Shown: positions 22,701-37,700, counted from the first letter of the stretch. The stretch is 64,000 bases of DNA from Ptychodera flava (GCF_041260155.1 NC_091931.1:29849041-29913040); one strand, 5' to 3'. Made by a program: numbers and translations. Notes: generated from the letters alone by a model not told the origin.

Positions 22701-25700
22701 TTATTTATTATTACTATTACTACCATCACTATCACCAGTACTGCTGTTTTTGTCATCTAAAACTTTACTGGTATTCTACAAGCGCATGCAGCTTCCGAAA
22801 CTTATTGTTATAGATATGGTTAACATTTATTTACGAGATTGTGTACTGTTATGGAGCGAGATATTGCAGACCGTCCCCGGGGACACAAAGAGCGTGATCA
22901 ACTCATATACCCGCTTCATTTTTGATATCCAAAAGGACATTTCTTGGGAACATGCCGGTTTTGACATGAAAGACTCATCGAAACAAGTATCAATGATCGG
23001 GTTGACAAATTTCCCGCGTAGCGCTTTATTTACAAACCAAACGCTATATCAGCAGGTATTGAAAGCATGGGCGATGATGGTGAAACCCCGGCCCCGTAGA
23101 GCCTGTGTGGTAGCCAATAGGAAGAAGAAGGGTTCGATATATCTGGGCATATAGAGCCAGGTTTGACATGGAAAAAACGCAATTGTGGGACGCTGTCTGC
23201 CTGACGCTAGGTTGCTCAAGGTGTGTGCCAATTATACACTTACTTATTTCCATATCCAACGGTAAACCTACACAGGCTTGGTTCCAGTTCACACAAATTG
23301 CAACCTTTTTCAACGGCATCTACTGCGCTTCTGTCCCCGCTGATAGTGTCCCATGCTAAATAAAGGTTAAACGAACCATATTTGTATCACTGCAAAAAGT
23401 AAGAGTTTCTTTCCAAGTCATAGCAATTGGGCGAAAAAAGTCATTTGTTTACTTAGTTAATCGAATAGTCACAAGCCGACTTCTTTGTGTCAAAAGATAT
23501 AGGTTGCCGTGCGAATAAACATTAGGTACACCCGACTGGTTGGTGTAGTTCGCACGCTAGTCAGATTTTAATGATAAGGGACTGGGCAGAAATTATAGGG
23601 GAGGGTCTTTAAAAGTGTTAGCAAGAAAATAAGTAACCCTCCCAAATTTTCATGCGCAAAATCAGTGAACCCCTGCATATATCAACGATATCATGAATTA
23701 CGTATGATTTCTCACCTTTTAATCTTTACAAAAAATTTATTCTATGCAAGTCGGTGAAAACGAGCGCACATATTAAAATAAATAATTCTATCAACAACTT
23801 GAACCACATCTGGCAATTCAAAATGAAAAGGAACAATAGTTGTAATATTAACATTCATTTTGTACAGAGGGCACTATTATTGTTTGTCAAGAAATTTAAT
23901 AAAGCCTGAAAGTCAATATTTAACAGCGTTTACTCATAAATGCATAGATATAGCGAGTTTAATATTGGGAAATGTTTGATAGTTTACCCCTAGACTACCA
24001 TGAGAAGTGAATTAATATTTTTTTCGTACAATTCCAATATCATATTTTTTGTTCACACCTGCTGTTTGAATCACGCTATTATAATCGAATGCAAATATAT
24101 CAATCGTCAAACAATCATAAATAGACAGATTTTGTTACATTTTTGTGTAAAACACATTATTCATAGTTTTCTCATAGACTTCAACGTATGGTGAATGAAC
24201 ATTTTCGATGAAGTTCAAAATTAAATTTCTTGTACATACATGCACTTGTAACCACCCTATTCTAATACATTTATACCATTTGTCGAACGTCTATACATGC
24301 ACAGATATTGCTAGATTAATATTAGAAAAAATGTTCATAATTTTCTCACAGACTGCCATGATGTATATTGGATCAACATTTTTGGCGAAATTCCAAAATC
24401 AAATATTTGTACAGATATGCCTTCTTACCACCCTATTCTAGTCAAATACATTTAAATTAATTGCCAAACTTTTCTAAATGCACAGAAATTTCTAGTTTTA
24501 CATAGTTTTCTCATAGACTACCGTGTATATTAGATCAACATTTTCTTTGAAATCCCGAAATCAAAGTTCATATGCACTTGTTATCAGCCAATTCTCACCA
24601 AATTCATTACTTATTCAAACGCCTATAAATGCACTAATATTGCTATTTTTATAATGCAAAAAAAAACGTTTATGATTTTCTAATAGACAACCATGTATAG
24701 GGATCAACATTTGCGATGTATTCCAAAGTTTAAGTTGGTGTACACATATGCATTTTCAAACACCCAGTTATAATCAAGTACATTTGTATTAATTGTTAAA
24801 ATCTGTGAATGCAAAGATATTGCTATATATTTTTGCATTAGAAAGTAATATTCACAGTCTTGTCACAGACTACCACAGTAGTAAAGTAAAGGTGTATAAC
24901 TGGGACACTTACCTGAAAAGCTACAAGGGAGGGGAGGAAATCTCCCTCCTCCCATGTCGCTACACGTTCCAATAGGTGCACCTGAGTCAGCGCTAGCTAT
25001 GACTGAGCCTAACATAAGTATATACTAAAAATAATTCCCAGAACTGCTCCAATATGCGGTAACCCCGGAGTCGGAACGCTAACCCTATCGGAAGATAAAC
25101 CATCCCACGACCAATCCTCCAGCTATATAAATCATTTCATATTTTTTTTGCTCTTGACTTGGCTGATAATAACCTGAGATTGAACTGGCCTTGACGTAGA
25201 GTTGCTTTGCATCGCTTCTGCTTCTTCCAGGATTTCTGCATCTGTATCTCTTAATTCTGCCGCAGCATGAATATCTTTAGCCTGATTTTCTCTTTCAAAA
25301 TCAGCCTGGAGTAATCTTTTTTCTGACCAGACATTTTTGTCATGTTCAAATTTTTCTAATGCTTTATCATGTCTAATTTTCTCTTCAATAAGAGCCTCAC
25401 CATTCCCGGAAAGCTTTTGTCCGATAATATTTCCTCCTGTGAATGCCGTTGCATTTAATACAGCACCAAGAACTGTCATTCCTATAGCTGAAGCCATGGT
25501 TGTGTATATTACAAGGTATTATTTTAATTTTCACTGTATATAGTATAATTATGTCTGATCCAAGTGGCTTCGGTCTAGGTACAATTCATGTACAAAATCT
25601 TGAGCTTGAAGATTTAAGTGATGTTAAAGTTAACAATAATACTAAGATAGCAGGTAATCATAATAAGGATTACGTTCTTCGTTATAAGGACCGCGAGAAA

Positions 25701-28700
25701 CTTTTTGTCTTAGCCTTAGCCGCGGTGCAAACCCACGAGCATGCTGTAGAATTTTCTGAACTGAAAGACATTGATGAGTCCATAATAGACGCTACAAAGG
25801 CTTCGAATGATCCAACTCCTTTTGCTCTGACATGGGATGGAGATAGTCGAAATTCATGCCTTATAATGTACCGCGTAACATCTTAGATATATTTGATAGT
25901 GAAATTAGTGGTGGAGTTACTGAACTGCCAGGAACTCCAAATGTTATTTATTTCGATAGCAATGTTAACAAGTACAAGTTGTTAGATTTTCGTAGTTGGC
26001 TTACTCCTACGAATCCATACATTGCGCTTCTTGGTATACCGATTCACCTTAAAATTAGTCCTCTTAATACAATAATGAAGGCAGATAATACACTAAGAAG
26101 GTGAATAAACGAGGGGAGAATTATTGCTCGTATACAGCTAGCGGAGTTCCAGTAAGATTATTTTGGGACACAACTTTAAAGAAACTGGGTCTTAAAAGTG
26201 TCGGTGATGAGGCAGCTGAATTAACTTTACAGACAGTAAATCAACAGATGACAGACAATATGAAAATACTTCAACATGGTACAGTTCTCATTAGATGTGT
26301 AAAGTTAGCTACTGGAGATGAATTTGACGATTTGGTTGGATATTATGCTATGAAAACAGATAACAGAACAACTTGCGACATTATCATAAGTATCGATAAA
26401 GATCGCAATGAAATGAGTATTGAATGTTTTGTTGGTGGGAATAGAGTAGAGAACGACTTAGGAACTACATTTGTACGTAGAGATAAAAGAGTGAACACTT
26501 TAGATATCAGTACCATTCATCTGAAACGTCTCATTTTATTTGAAGTAATGGTCTTTCGTCACATTTTAAGTTCAGAGGAAATTACTAAAATTTTATCTAT
26601 CGGGTGAATCGCACAGATAGGTTTAGCTACAATAATTCAATACAAAAGCTAGTTGGCCAGTTATTGAAATTGATCATGTTCCCATCCTGATCTGTTTTAT
26701 CCAGATATGAATAGAATTCATGTAATCTGAACCTTTTCTCAATGGCATAGAAATTGCTCCGTCTTTAAAATCATAGGTAACCTTTTCACCTATTTCTTTT
26801 GTATCCCGAACGGGAAGTATTTGTAAACAGTCCGATAATTTTCCCTGTATGTATTCACCCGAACCAAATGAAACATAATTTCCAGTAACATCGACTACAT
26901 CTGAATGAACTATATATTTAGTGACTGTTAAGAAATCCACTCTCTTCGGACTAATAGTACTTTTTATAACTGGGTTGTCCTCAGGTTTATCTGAAAAACC
27001 AACGACGTTGGCAAAGCTACCTGTGGCATTGAAATAAACTTTAACATCTTCAGCCAAAGTTAGATAAACGTGGTTTGTCGGTAGATGTTTTTCAAAATTA
27101 ATTTTTTGCTTCAACCCGATTGCTTTGTTTAACGTATCAATATTGTAGTTACCCGGACGTATTGATTTTGTTGTCTTATTTTTTGGGTCGTTTCCTTCTT
27201 GATATTTTAGTACATTATTCGCCCTCGTTATGTTATGCCATGAATTATATAGTCCACACTCTAGCAGTCGTATCTTCGTAAATTGTGATATGTCAATGCA
27301 AGGGTAAAAATTAACAGTAACCGGTTCGCCTGTTTTGCTTACAATCCAAATGATCATACTTACTGTATGTATATATTACTAAGTATAATCTTCGGTGGAA
27401 ATATTATTATTATTATTATTTGCGTCCATTACAAAGTATAAGGTTCTGCAGGAATAATATTTTTCTGTTCAAGGAGATCTTTGGTCGCAACCGCGGCAGC
27501 AGTCGCGCCGCCTAATTTTGCCAATCGAATTAAATTTGGTCGACTTGGATCGCCAACCTCTATTTTCAGAAATTTGCTGGAGATCATAAGATATCCCATC
27601 GCAAGTCCTGCGATTACAATACCATCGTACATTGTGTTTACAACTGTTTTAGTATCCATGATTGCTGACTAGTATATAAAAATAGAAAAATAAAAATAAA
27701 AAATATGGGGAGTTGGAGAACAGGTTTAACATTAGTCATAATAAAATTATGTATTAATCCATCTCATGCAATGTAGAGGAGCTGGGAACACCCCCCTCCC
27801 CTCCCTCCGGAACCCCTGTCAGAACGGTTCTGGAGGGAGCCGCTACGGGCTCTGTTTTTTTCGCTTTCTGAAGCGGTTCATCTTTCCGGAGGGGACAATT
27901 ATGCCGAGCACGCCCCCAATATAGTCCTAATGCAGTCAATGAAACTCCCACAATTCCTAAAACAAGATAACATTTATTATACCATTTATTATCACACTGT
28001 TGTGGTGGTACCCTATCGGAACGGTCCTGAAAGGGCTTATACATTTTGTCGCTACCACATCGCTATCATTAATCATTGCTTGGCGTTTCTTCTCCTTGTT
28101 TTGCCTGTTCCATTCCGCTAGTCGCCTGCCCGCAGCAACTCTCCCTGGATGCTTCGTCGGTAACGTAATTTTCTCTATGTTGCGCTGTGTCGGAGGTGGG
28201 AAGGTCGTTTCCGTTTGCTGAGTCGGTGTTGGAACGTTTGCTGAGTCGGTGCTTGCGAAGTTGAATCCATTTATTTCAGGTATTATATTAAACCCGATTT
28301 TTTTTAAATTTAAATGTTTACCCGTAATTAAACCGGTGGAAATTAGAGCAATCACGGGCCCCCACGTGTACGCTATCCGCCCTGATAATCGTTTTATTTC
28401 ACTGTTTAGAATAAAATCCTTTTTAAGATCAGTGGCATAGTTATCTCGATCATCGATTGGAACTACCTGACTTATTGCGCGGGCTCCTAGATCTATGAAA
28501 CTTTGAGTGATGGTATCACTTATAAGAGAACTGTATTTCGCTTCATAGACTTTAAAGGCTCGTGTTATGGATTCATCGTTCCACCTTTCCACTTCTCTAA
28601 CTGAAAACTCCTTGTCAAAAAATAACTTGCTTTGACCACTTGCGATGACACAGAGTATTTTTTCACGTTTCGTCTCTATTATGGATTGAGGGTCCGAAGG

Positions 28701-31700
28701 TAGTTCCGAAGGGGCTTCGGAACGCGTATTTGCCACTGCCGATGACTTTATTAAATTCTCCATTGTTTGCAGTATGTTATCTATTCTTAGTAAAAAATAA
28801 AAAATTCGTTTAAACCTGAATCCGAAATAAAGTATTAACATAGTCTGGAATGTTAGTACCATTCCGACAGGGATTCCGGGAAAATTCTCCTCCATTTAAA
28901 TCTATATGTATATAGAAACACGAATAATGAGTACAGACCTATTCCCTGTTGCTTTTCAATTGAATAAGACGAGCGTACCGACAGTACAGCATGCTGATAT
29001 TCCTTCCAAACCGAATGGGGGAATAAAACCTATTCTCATGGACTTAGAAATATATGTAACACCGACAGATAAATTTACTTTTCATCCAAGGGATATATTT
29101 AAAGATAACGTAATCACTCATCGATCAGCGAAAGAAAGTAATGTCTGGCTGGGCAGCCCGCATATGAAATATTGGGACCAGCAACTGAATTTCGCTGTAT
29201 GGTGTAGCACTACTGGTTGTGGTATATCATTCGCCCATCTCTTTGATAAGAAATTTCCTCAGCAAATACGATCATTCTGCCGTTTCCATGTATATTTTAC
29301 AATACGTAGGATCCTTCACGAAATGGGCGTTGCACTTCCAGATGAAAGCCCCACCTTCAAAGCCGGCGACAATCCGTACGATCTCGTCCAATATGAACTT
29401 CTATGTACAGAATTTGGAAATATAAGTCCAACGAAGTCCGACTTTCGATATCGAAAAGGCCAAAATAAGGGTCTTGGTTATGGTTATGAATATTACACTA
29501 ATCGTGGCCCTGTTCGACAGCCTGCCGCTGTATACAATGGACACGACTTTTTCCTCTCCGCCGACGGAGGCGTTTTCTATACACATACAATTTTTGGAAA
29601 GAAAAAACATGTACTGTCCGACAAAGACCGACCACACTACTATTTCTTCCGAAATGATGGATCGGAGGGGCAATATAATAGTTTCATTCCTCTGAAGGGA
29701 GACTCGGGACTAACAAAGGCTGGCCTAGCCCGCCTCAACGAAAGTCTTGAAGCCTACGTTTATTGCATACTCGGCGCACAAGCAAATATTCGCAGTACCA
29801 TAGTAGGTGATACTGGCAGTGCAGTGCAAGTAAGAAAAGAATTCGGCGTTCTCCTCGAAGATGAAATTCGCAATACCGACAAAGTAATCAGTTATCGGCG
29901 ATATCAAGACACAATAATGAATACTGGTGTCAAACTTGATATGGCAGTCTCGCCCAATTTACTTCTCTTACCGTCTGAGATGGTCATTCTTTCGGGCCCG
30001 GCAATCTCAGGTTATAATAATGAATTGCAATACGCAACAGAATCTATGGTGTTCGGGGTGAATGGTGATATAAACACGGAAGTTCGAGAAAGTGCTATAC
30101 ATGAGATGGAAGGGTGGGAGGATCCTGTGAAGTGGCAGGACGAGCCCGGAGGAGGAGCGACTGATACGAGTCGGGCGCCTCCCCTATCGGAACGGGCAGC
30201 ATCTGCAACACTCACCGCAGACCCTATTCACGAATTCGGCAAAATTGGTTTGTTATCTTTAGCAATATTCATTACTATTGTAGGTACTGGAATATTCTAA
30301 CTCGAGCCAGTACCTTAAAAGAACTAGAAGAGATAATCAGTTCATTAATGTACAGTATATAGATCCGATCCGATGGCAATGTTCGCAACCCCACCATTCA
30401 ACATGATTGTAACTGGACCGACAAATTCTGGCAAAACAGAATTTGTAATGGATCTCCTCACCGGTCCGTACTTAAGGAAATTCGAATATGTGGTATTCAT
30501 TTGTCCGACATTCATGAACAATAAAACGTATGATAAAAGATTCATTTTCACAGATGACAACGTATTCGTGTTTCCGGTCGGACTCGATGCTGTGGATGAT
30601 ACACTAGCCTTCGTACATAAAGAATGGGCTGGCACTAACACTTTAATAATCCTCGACGACTGCGCCTCGTCCAAAGATATGAAGAAGCGCAGTGACGTTT
30701 TAGTCAAACTTGGTTTCAGCGCAAGACACGACGGATTATCTGTCTGGGTTCTGACTCAACAATATACTAGTATTAGTAAACCATTCAGGGAAAACATACA
30801 GATGTTAGTACTATTTTACACACTGAGCAAGACAGACAACAAAATTATTATTAAAGAATATGGAATGGAGGTGTTAGAACGGAGGTGGGTTCCCTATCAG
30901 GCAATTGAAAAATACACCATTCAGTAAACTAGTATTTCATTTACGGCATCCGTACGACATTCAATTTTTCGTTTAATATAGCTAATCATGGAAGGCGACA
31001 ACACCGAAGGCACTCTTAGAGAATTATATTACAACCCGAAAACTGGTTTTGGAGGTGTACAAAAATTATATGACGCAGCACGCTCCAGCGGGTTTAAAAA
31101 TTACTAAGAAAGAGGTGCAGGAGTGGTTAAAAACTCAGCTTACTTATAACCTACATAAACCCGTACCTCGTACTCGTGGCGGGAGGCGCGTTTTCGTAAC
31201 ATCGATAGACAATTTTTGGCAGGCTGATCTTGTAGAGTTTTCTTCACAGTTCGCAAAAGAGAACCGTAACATTCGATACATACTAACAGTAATCGATGTA
31301 CTCAGCAAGTATGCATGGGCTAGACCAATACAGTCAAAAAAGCCGATGACACGTGACACTCTAGAAGGCGCTACAAGACATGATTAAGAAATCCGGGAGA
31401 AGGCCCGACAAACTTCAGACAGATGAGGGGCGGGAATTTACTAACCGAAAAATGCAGGGGTGGCTCCAGGAGGCGGGAATTCACTGGTTCCACACCTACA
31501 GTGACAAAAAAGCTAGTGTTGTTGAACGTTTTAATCGGACGCTTAAAACGATGATGTGGAAATACTTTACATATAAACAGACACGTTCCTGGCTCCCCAT
31601 TCTACCAGAACTTCTCGAGAATTACAATAACACCGTTCATGGAAGTATCAAAATGAAACCCGTCGACGTAACGGAGGACAACGATTGGCAGGCATTTTAT

Positions 31701-34700
31701 ACACTCTACCCTGAGTTGGCGGCCCGGGGAGCTGACCCTGAATTCAAGCCGGGAGAACGGGTCCGAATTACAAAATACAAGACCACTTTTAAGAAGGGAT
31801 ATTTACCAAATTGGACAGAGGAGATTTTCGTAGTTTCAAAAGTGGTGTACGCAGCTGGACTGGGAACGCCGCCAGTTTACAAAATAAAAGATCTGAATGG
31901 AGAGGAAATACTCGGCACTTTCTACTCCGATGAACTTCAGAGCGCTGCTGGAGCCGACGAGCTGTACAGAGTAGAACAAATTTTGAAGATGAAAAAAATT
32001 AGAGGAAAGAAATATTATCTGATAAAATGGAAAGGTTATCCAGAAAGTTTCAATAGTTGGGAGCCGGAGGAAAATGTTATTAGAACTTCGTAAGTTCCTG
32101 TGCTGGTACTTGTCAAGTACTAACGTAAGTACTAACGTAAGTACTAACGTAAGTACTAACGTAAGTATTTACGAAAGTTATTCAATAAGTACCATGGAAG
32201 AAGTCTTAATTTCTTGAAAGAAGAAAGTGTCAGTTTACCACCCCGCTTCCAACCACCTGGCCAAGTATTTATCATGTATTGTCGTAAGTAATGTTCACTT
32301 ATTGCATCTTGTTTGGCAGTATGTGGATGAGGTGGTACCTCGGTTCCTGAACATATTAAGTTTGCAAGATCTTCAAAGCGACTTCTCATGTTGCCATAGT
32401 CCGTTCTTTCGAGTCCCCCTTGTTCAGCTTTATCGATAAGTTCTGGTTGAAGTATAATGTACACAACTGACATTAGCCATAGACAAGTAACTTCAAAGTC
32501 TTGCTGCTTCATCATATCAAGTGCCTGTAAGTCAAACGGAGCATTATAAGCACACACTGTCTAGTTCTAGTTCTAGTTCTAGTTGTTCTAGTTGTTCTTG
32601 GTTAGGTGGATAATAAGCTTTTTCAAGTTCGTCTTCAGAAAAACCGTCTATTAAAAATCCCTGGCCACCGCCGCTCCATGCAATTCCAAAGTCAAAAGCT
32701 TGTGCAAAATCTACTGGCCCGACTGTCTCTGTATCAATTGTTGGATTAAGTATATTCTTGAGAAGGGAGATGGTAAGAGATTGATGAATTACCAAACATG
32801 GAAGCCTGTAGTCGTGGCAAATTTCTAAGAAAGTCTGTTTGAACTTATTGTGAATCTCTTCTAGTTCTTCTAAGGCGGTTATTTCGTACGACCTGGCTCG
32901 AGTCAACACATTCCGCCTGCAATAATCCCAAGGCATATCTTTGAATATGATAATGAAACTAGGTAAATGGTCAAATGCTCTAGAAACAATCTTTTTTTCT
33001 TCCGCTGCCACGCCTCGGATTCGAGAAAAAGTTAGATGTTGAATTATGGAAGAGTCACAAATAATGTAGCGTTCCGAAGGGGTACCCTCCCTCCCAGCCT
33101 GACATTGTAAACTAAGAGTATGTTCTATAAACTGATTCTGAAAATCGGCAATCGAAACGTGGCGCCCATTATAAAAGTCGGCAATGTTGCTGGAAAAACT
33201 AGTGTCAAATTCTGGTACGTGAGTCACCGTAGCAACTCCCTCCGCCAAATTTACTGCATCGTAACTCTTACCACTTCCAGTTGGTCCATTTATGAATATG
33301 TATGACATTTTGGGATACTATATCATAGAAAAAATTTTTTTAAAATTTTTTTTTATTAAGATATATACGATAAGACAATGACAATCCTTTCTATTTCAAA
33401 TGCAATAAAAATACTTGAAACCGGAGAAATTCGAATCAGTGACGGCAAACTCATATTTGAGGAATTTTTGGTAGATCCTTTCATATACGTAGACAATGAC
33501 TAGAAGTAGTTTTCCCCATCGGACCTAAATATGGTTCTAAAGATCCTGCTACATGCGATGAAATGTGTGTCCGTTGGCAACCGAGTCTTCAAAAGTTTAC
33601 TGATTTAATAATATTCCGTACCTTAGGTGAAAGTTTCGATGCAAGCACTGCTAAAAGTTATGCTGCAAGCCTAGCCGCTCACTCACTCCAAGAATACTAC
33701 TGGACTTTACAATCCATCTAAAGTGTATCAGAAGCGAGGGAGCGGGGCACAGATAAAGTATTTTAAATTTCGGTTTAAAAGAGGGGCCGATTTCGCTACA
33801 TGTATTGATATGGTTCAAGAAATTGACTGTGGTTTTAAAGCAGTGAGCCCATTGCCAGTCCGAGAAAATCCTGCTATTGTACCTCGCAATATCAGGAAAG
33901 GTAGTAAGATAGAATTCTTAGCATTTAAACCGCGCTTAAGTAAGCGTGCTCTTTCTTTCACTGTTGAGAGGTTATTTTGTGCTGCGCCTAATAAACCAGA
34001 AATTCAAGATGCGGAAGAACTAGTCGACTTAGAAAGATTAGGCGAGATATATAAACAAATAAATGCTGACAAAAATATTATAGTGGATTTTGATGACCTA
34101 TCATAGAATAATTATTTTTTCATTTTAAAAATTTTTAGGATAGTATATATCATAAAGATTATTATGGCCCGTCGATTACGTACAGCATTCAAGGGAGCAG
34201 TTTTACGAAAAGAATTTCCTGAAGTCAAGCGAGTCGAGGATATCGGGGAGCTGGTGGATATTGAAGGTATGGCCAAAGAAAGAAAGATGTACTCTGTTTA
34301 TACTGAAATGGAAGTCAAATTATTATCGGATCAGAAAACTGGTAATACACAAAATCGTACATTGCATGTTAAATTAAAAGATACATACACAAAAGATGTA
34401 GGTGGGTCGGATGTGGAAACAACAATTAGTAAAACGCTACGACGATATGCTTGATACAATTGAAAATGTTGAGGGTTCTGGCCTCGTTCTCGAGGAGATA
34501 CTTAATTTTGAAGTAATTCTAGTAGAAGTTTTACTCGGTGCTGGAACGGGGGCAGTCCAACTTCCCGGATGGTTAAAAAAATAAGCATTGTGTGAGTGAT
34601 CTGGTGCTACCTTCTGGCAGCGAGAATTGTTTTCAGTATGCCGTCGTAGCAAGTATAAAGTTGAGCGATCCCGAGTTTCGCAAAAAGAAATGTGGTCAGG

Positions 34701-37700
34701 TAAGGAGAAAATGGAATACGTTTGACAAATTTATTGCTGACTACTGTTGGGATGGAATACCATTTCCTACGCCCGCCGATCTGACTATATTCGGGCGCTT
34801 CGAGCAGCAAAATCCGGGCACGAAACTTCAAGTGTTTCAGATCTATGAGTCCGGTCCCGCCCCGTCCGACATAACTGTGTTATATAGTGGTTCCGAAGGC
34901 GGAGCGGATCAAATAGCAAATATATTACTGATAGTTGGTGAAGAGGGCGGGGGTCACTCGTGCCAATTACTTCATTAAATCGCCTTCTTAATTCTAATAG
35001 TAATCGCAAGAATGAGCGCAGACAGAAGTGTATGTGCCCGGTTTGTAAAAGAGGTTTTAAGTCAACAGAAGAATTAGAAAAACATCAGGTATACTGTGGA
35101 ACAGACACTGCTCAGCCAGTTTTTCCTAAGGAAGTATGTCAATTCGAAGGACATCGGAAGAAGGTTCCTTCTCCCTACGTCGTGTATGCAGATACTGAGG
35201 CAATTATTGAGAAGGGGACCAGCCGACACATTCCAATTTGTCTTTCGTATGTTATGGTGGAACGGTGAGGCGCTGAAGGGTGGAGCTGGCTGAAAATTTA
35301 TGGTAAAAGAACATTCACAGGTCTCTCCTGTGTTACAGACTTTCTAAAAGATATGAAGAAAAGGGCTGAGAATTATTCGAAATCATATTATTGGAAAATA
35401 AAACCGATGAAAGATCCTTCTAATTACCAGGATCCAGTCTGTATTGCCTGCGAGGCGCCTGCCGGATACCGAATAGTGAAGGAGGAAACGACTTTTTATT
35501 GTGAGGGATGTCGTCCGTCGAGAACCATTCCTATCTACTTTCACAACCTCAAGGGATACGATGGTTCTTTTATTTTGAAAGAATTACATGAAATAGATGA
35601 TGGTTCCGGACCAGAACCAAATATCATAGCTAAGACGAGCAATGGAGGAATTATGGGTCTCTCGAAAACATTTATCTTTAGCGCCTCAATTGTTGTCGGC
35701 GGAGAGTGGCCGAACCGGAAGAGGGAGATAAAGAAACGTTTCTTTTCTATAAAGTTTATGGACAGTGCTCAGTTGATGTCGGGGTCGCTCGCGAAGTTGG
35801 CAAAAACTGTGCCGGAGGATGGGTGGACGGTACCACTTACGTACCCGGACATTCAAAGGGCGAAAGGTTTCTTCCCCTACGAATATTTAGACTCGGTTGA
35901 CAGATTAGAAGAGGGTGAGCTCCCGGAGAGGGATAAATTTTATAGCGAATTGACGGAAGAGGGGATTTCTGAGTCTGATTACGAACATGCATTGCGAGTA
36001 TGGGACGAAGTTGAATGTAAGACGATTCGTGATTATATGGAATTCTATTGTGAGACTGACATTCTCCTTCTTGCAAATATATTCGAAAATTTCCGTGACA
36101 CATGTTTAGGAGCATATAAGTTAGATCCAGCCCATTACATGTCAGCGCCCGGCTTGACATGGGATGCTATGTTACTTTACACAGGTAATAAATTTGGGCT
36201 CATTCAAGATGCTGAGCAGATGAATTTCGTACAGAGGGGGATTCGAGGCGGTATCAGCCAGTGTAATATTCATTACTTACAGACAAATCATCCGGCTTAT
36301 GTTGCCGAAGGGGCTGGTGAAGCTGGTGGGAGTTACGACCCCGAGAAACCGGTGTCCGAAATAAAATATCTCGATGCAAACAATCTCTACGGCTGGGCAA
36401 TGAGTCAGGCAATGCCCACGGGCGGACTTCATTGGATGACGATGGAAGAGTGGGACGAATGGTATGCCCGAGACGGCGGAGCTGGCGGGGCGTGGGGACC
36501 TGGCGCCACCTTTCCACCAAGTTTTCTAGAAGTAGACTTAGAATATCCAGTCGAATTACATGAAGAACACAGCGATTTGCCATTAGCACCGCATCACTAT
36601 GAATTTCCGAGGCAGGGCACTCGACTGATTACAAGTGTGTTGGACAGAGAGAGATACATCTTACACTACAAGTTGCTGGAATTCTATCTTCGGATGGGAA
36701 TGCGACTGAAAAAGGTACACCGGGTGCTTGCTTTCGATGAGGCTCCGTGTCTCGAGAAATATATCGACTTTAACACTAAAATGAGGGCAAACGGGAAGAC
36801 AGATTTTGAAAAGAATTTCTATAAGCTGATGAATAATGCAATGTTCGGTAAGACAATAGAAGATGTTCGAAAGTACAGAGACTTTAAATTTGTTTCGGAC
36901 TGGAACGGTACGGATAGTGGCCGTAAAAAGATTCAGAAGTATAATCCAAAGACGAAACATATAACTTTCATAACTTCCGAAGAGGATGGCGATTCCTGCG
37001 ACAGTGTCCTACTGGAACTGAAAAGGGATCGATATGAATATAAAAAGCCAGTTTTCATTGGCGCCGCAGTACTGGAACTTTCTAAGCTGCTTATGTATGA
37101 GACGCATTACAATTACTTTCGAGCATGGTTCCCTGGAATACGATTGGCCTACATGGATACTGACAGTTTTGTTTACTGTGTGCCTCTTCCTTCTGCAGAT
37201 GTAACTTTTAATGATATAGTTAGGGAAGATGTGGAAAAGAATGGTGAGAAGTCGATCTACGATACTAGTGGGATGAGCGGACCCTTTCCGAAGATTAATA
37301 AAAAAGTGATAGGTAAATTTAAAGATGAGTTGAATGGAGAACCTATTCTTGATTTTGTCGGCATTCGCTCGAAAGTGTATGCTTTTCGGACTCCAACTTC
37401 GGAGACGAAAAAAAATAAAGGGATAAAAGATGTTTGTGTTAGAAAACATTTGAACTTTGAAGACTATGAGGATCTGTATAAAACTGGGAAGGAGCCCGCT
37501 CGGGCACAATTTGTACAGTTTGTACGGAAAAAGGCTGGAGAAATCCGTAGTGAAAAGCGTAGTAAAATCATGATGGCGCCAAATGATATCAAACGTGTGC
37601 AGCTATATAATCTGGACACGGGCGAATGGCTGGCAGAAACATGGCCGATAGGACTGACCTACGATTACGGTTAAAATATTAAAGAATCTAATTTAGTATT

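Noticed and set aside
23044..23319. A separate minus-strand gene of 91 codons
   Set aside because: It overlaps AGA-C exon 2 (23355-23244) in a different frame; the exon phase is fixed by comparison with copy A.
29219..30215. Overlapping frames in the 457-residue Polinton gene
   Set aside because: Shadow frames; the main frame has conserved blocks and a proper start context.
32227..32439. A 70-codon plus-strand frame opposite the exonuclease-like segment
   Set aside because: The minus-strand frame carries exonuclease motifs NAPFD and HTAKQD; the plus frame is its shadow.
35706..37509. Several 60-166 codon frames, mostly antisense, inside POLB
   Set aside because: Shadows of the polymerase frame: no starts with the element's TATATA box and no family features.
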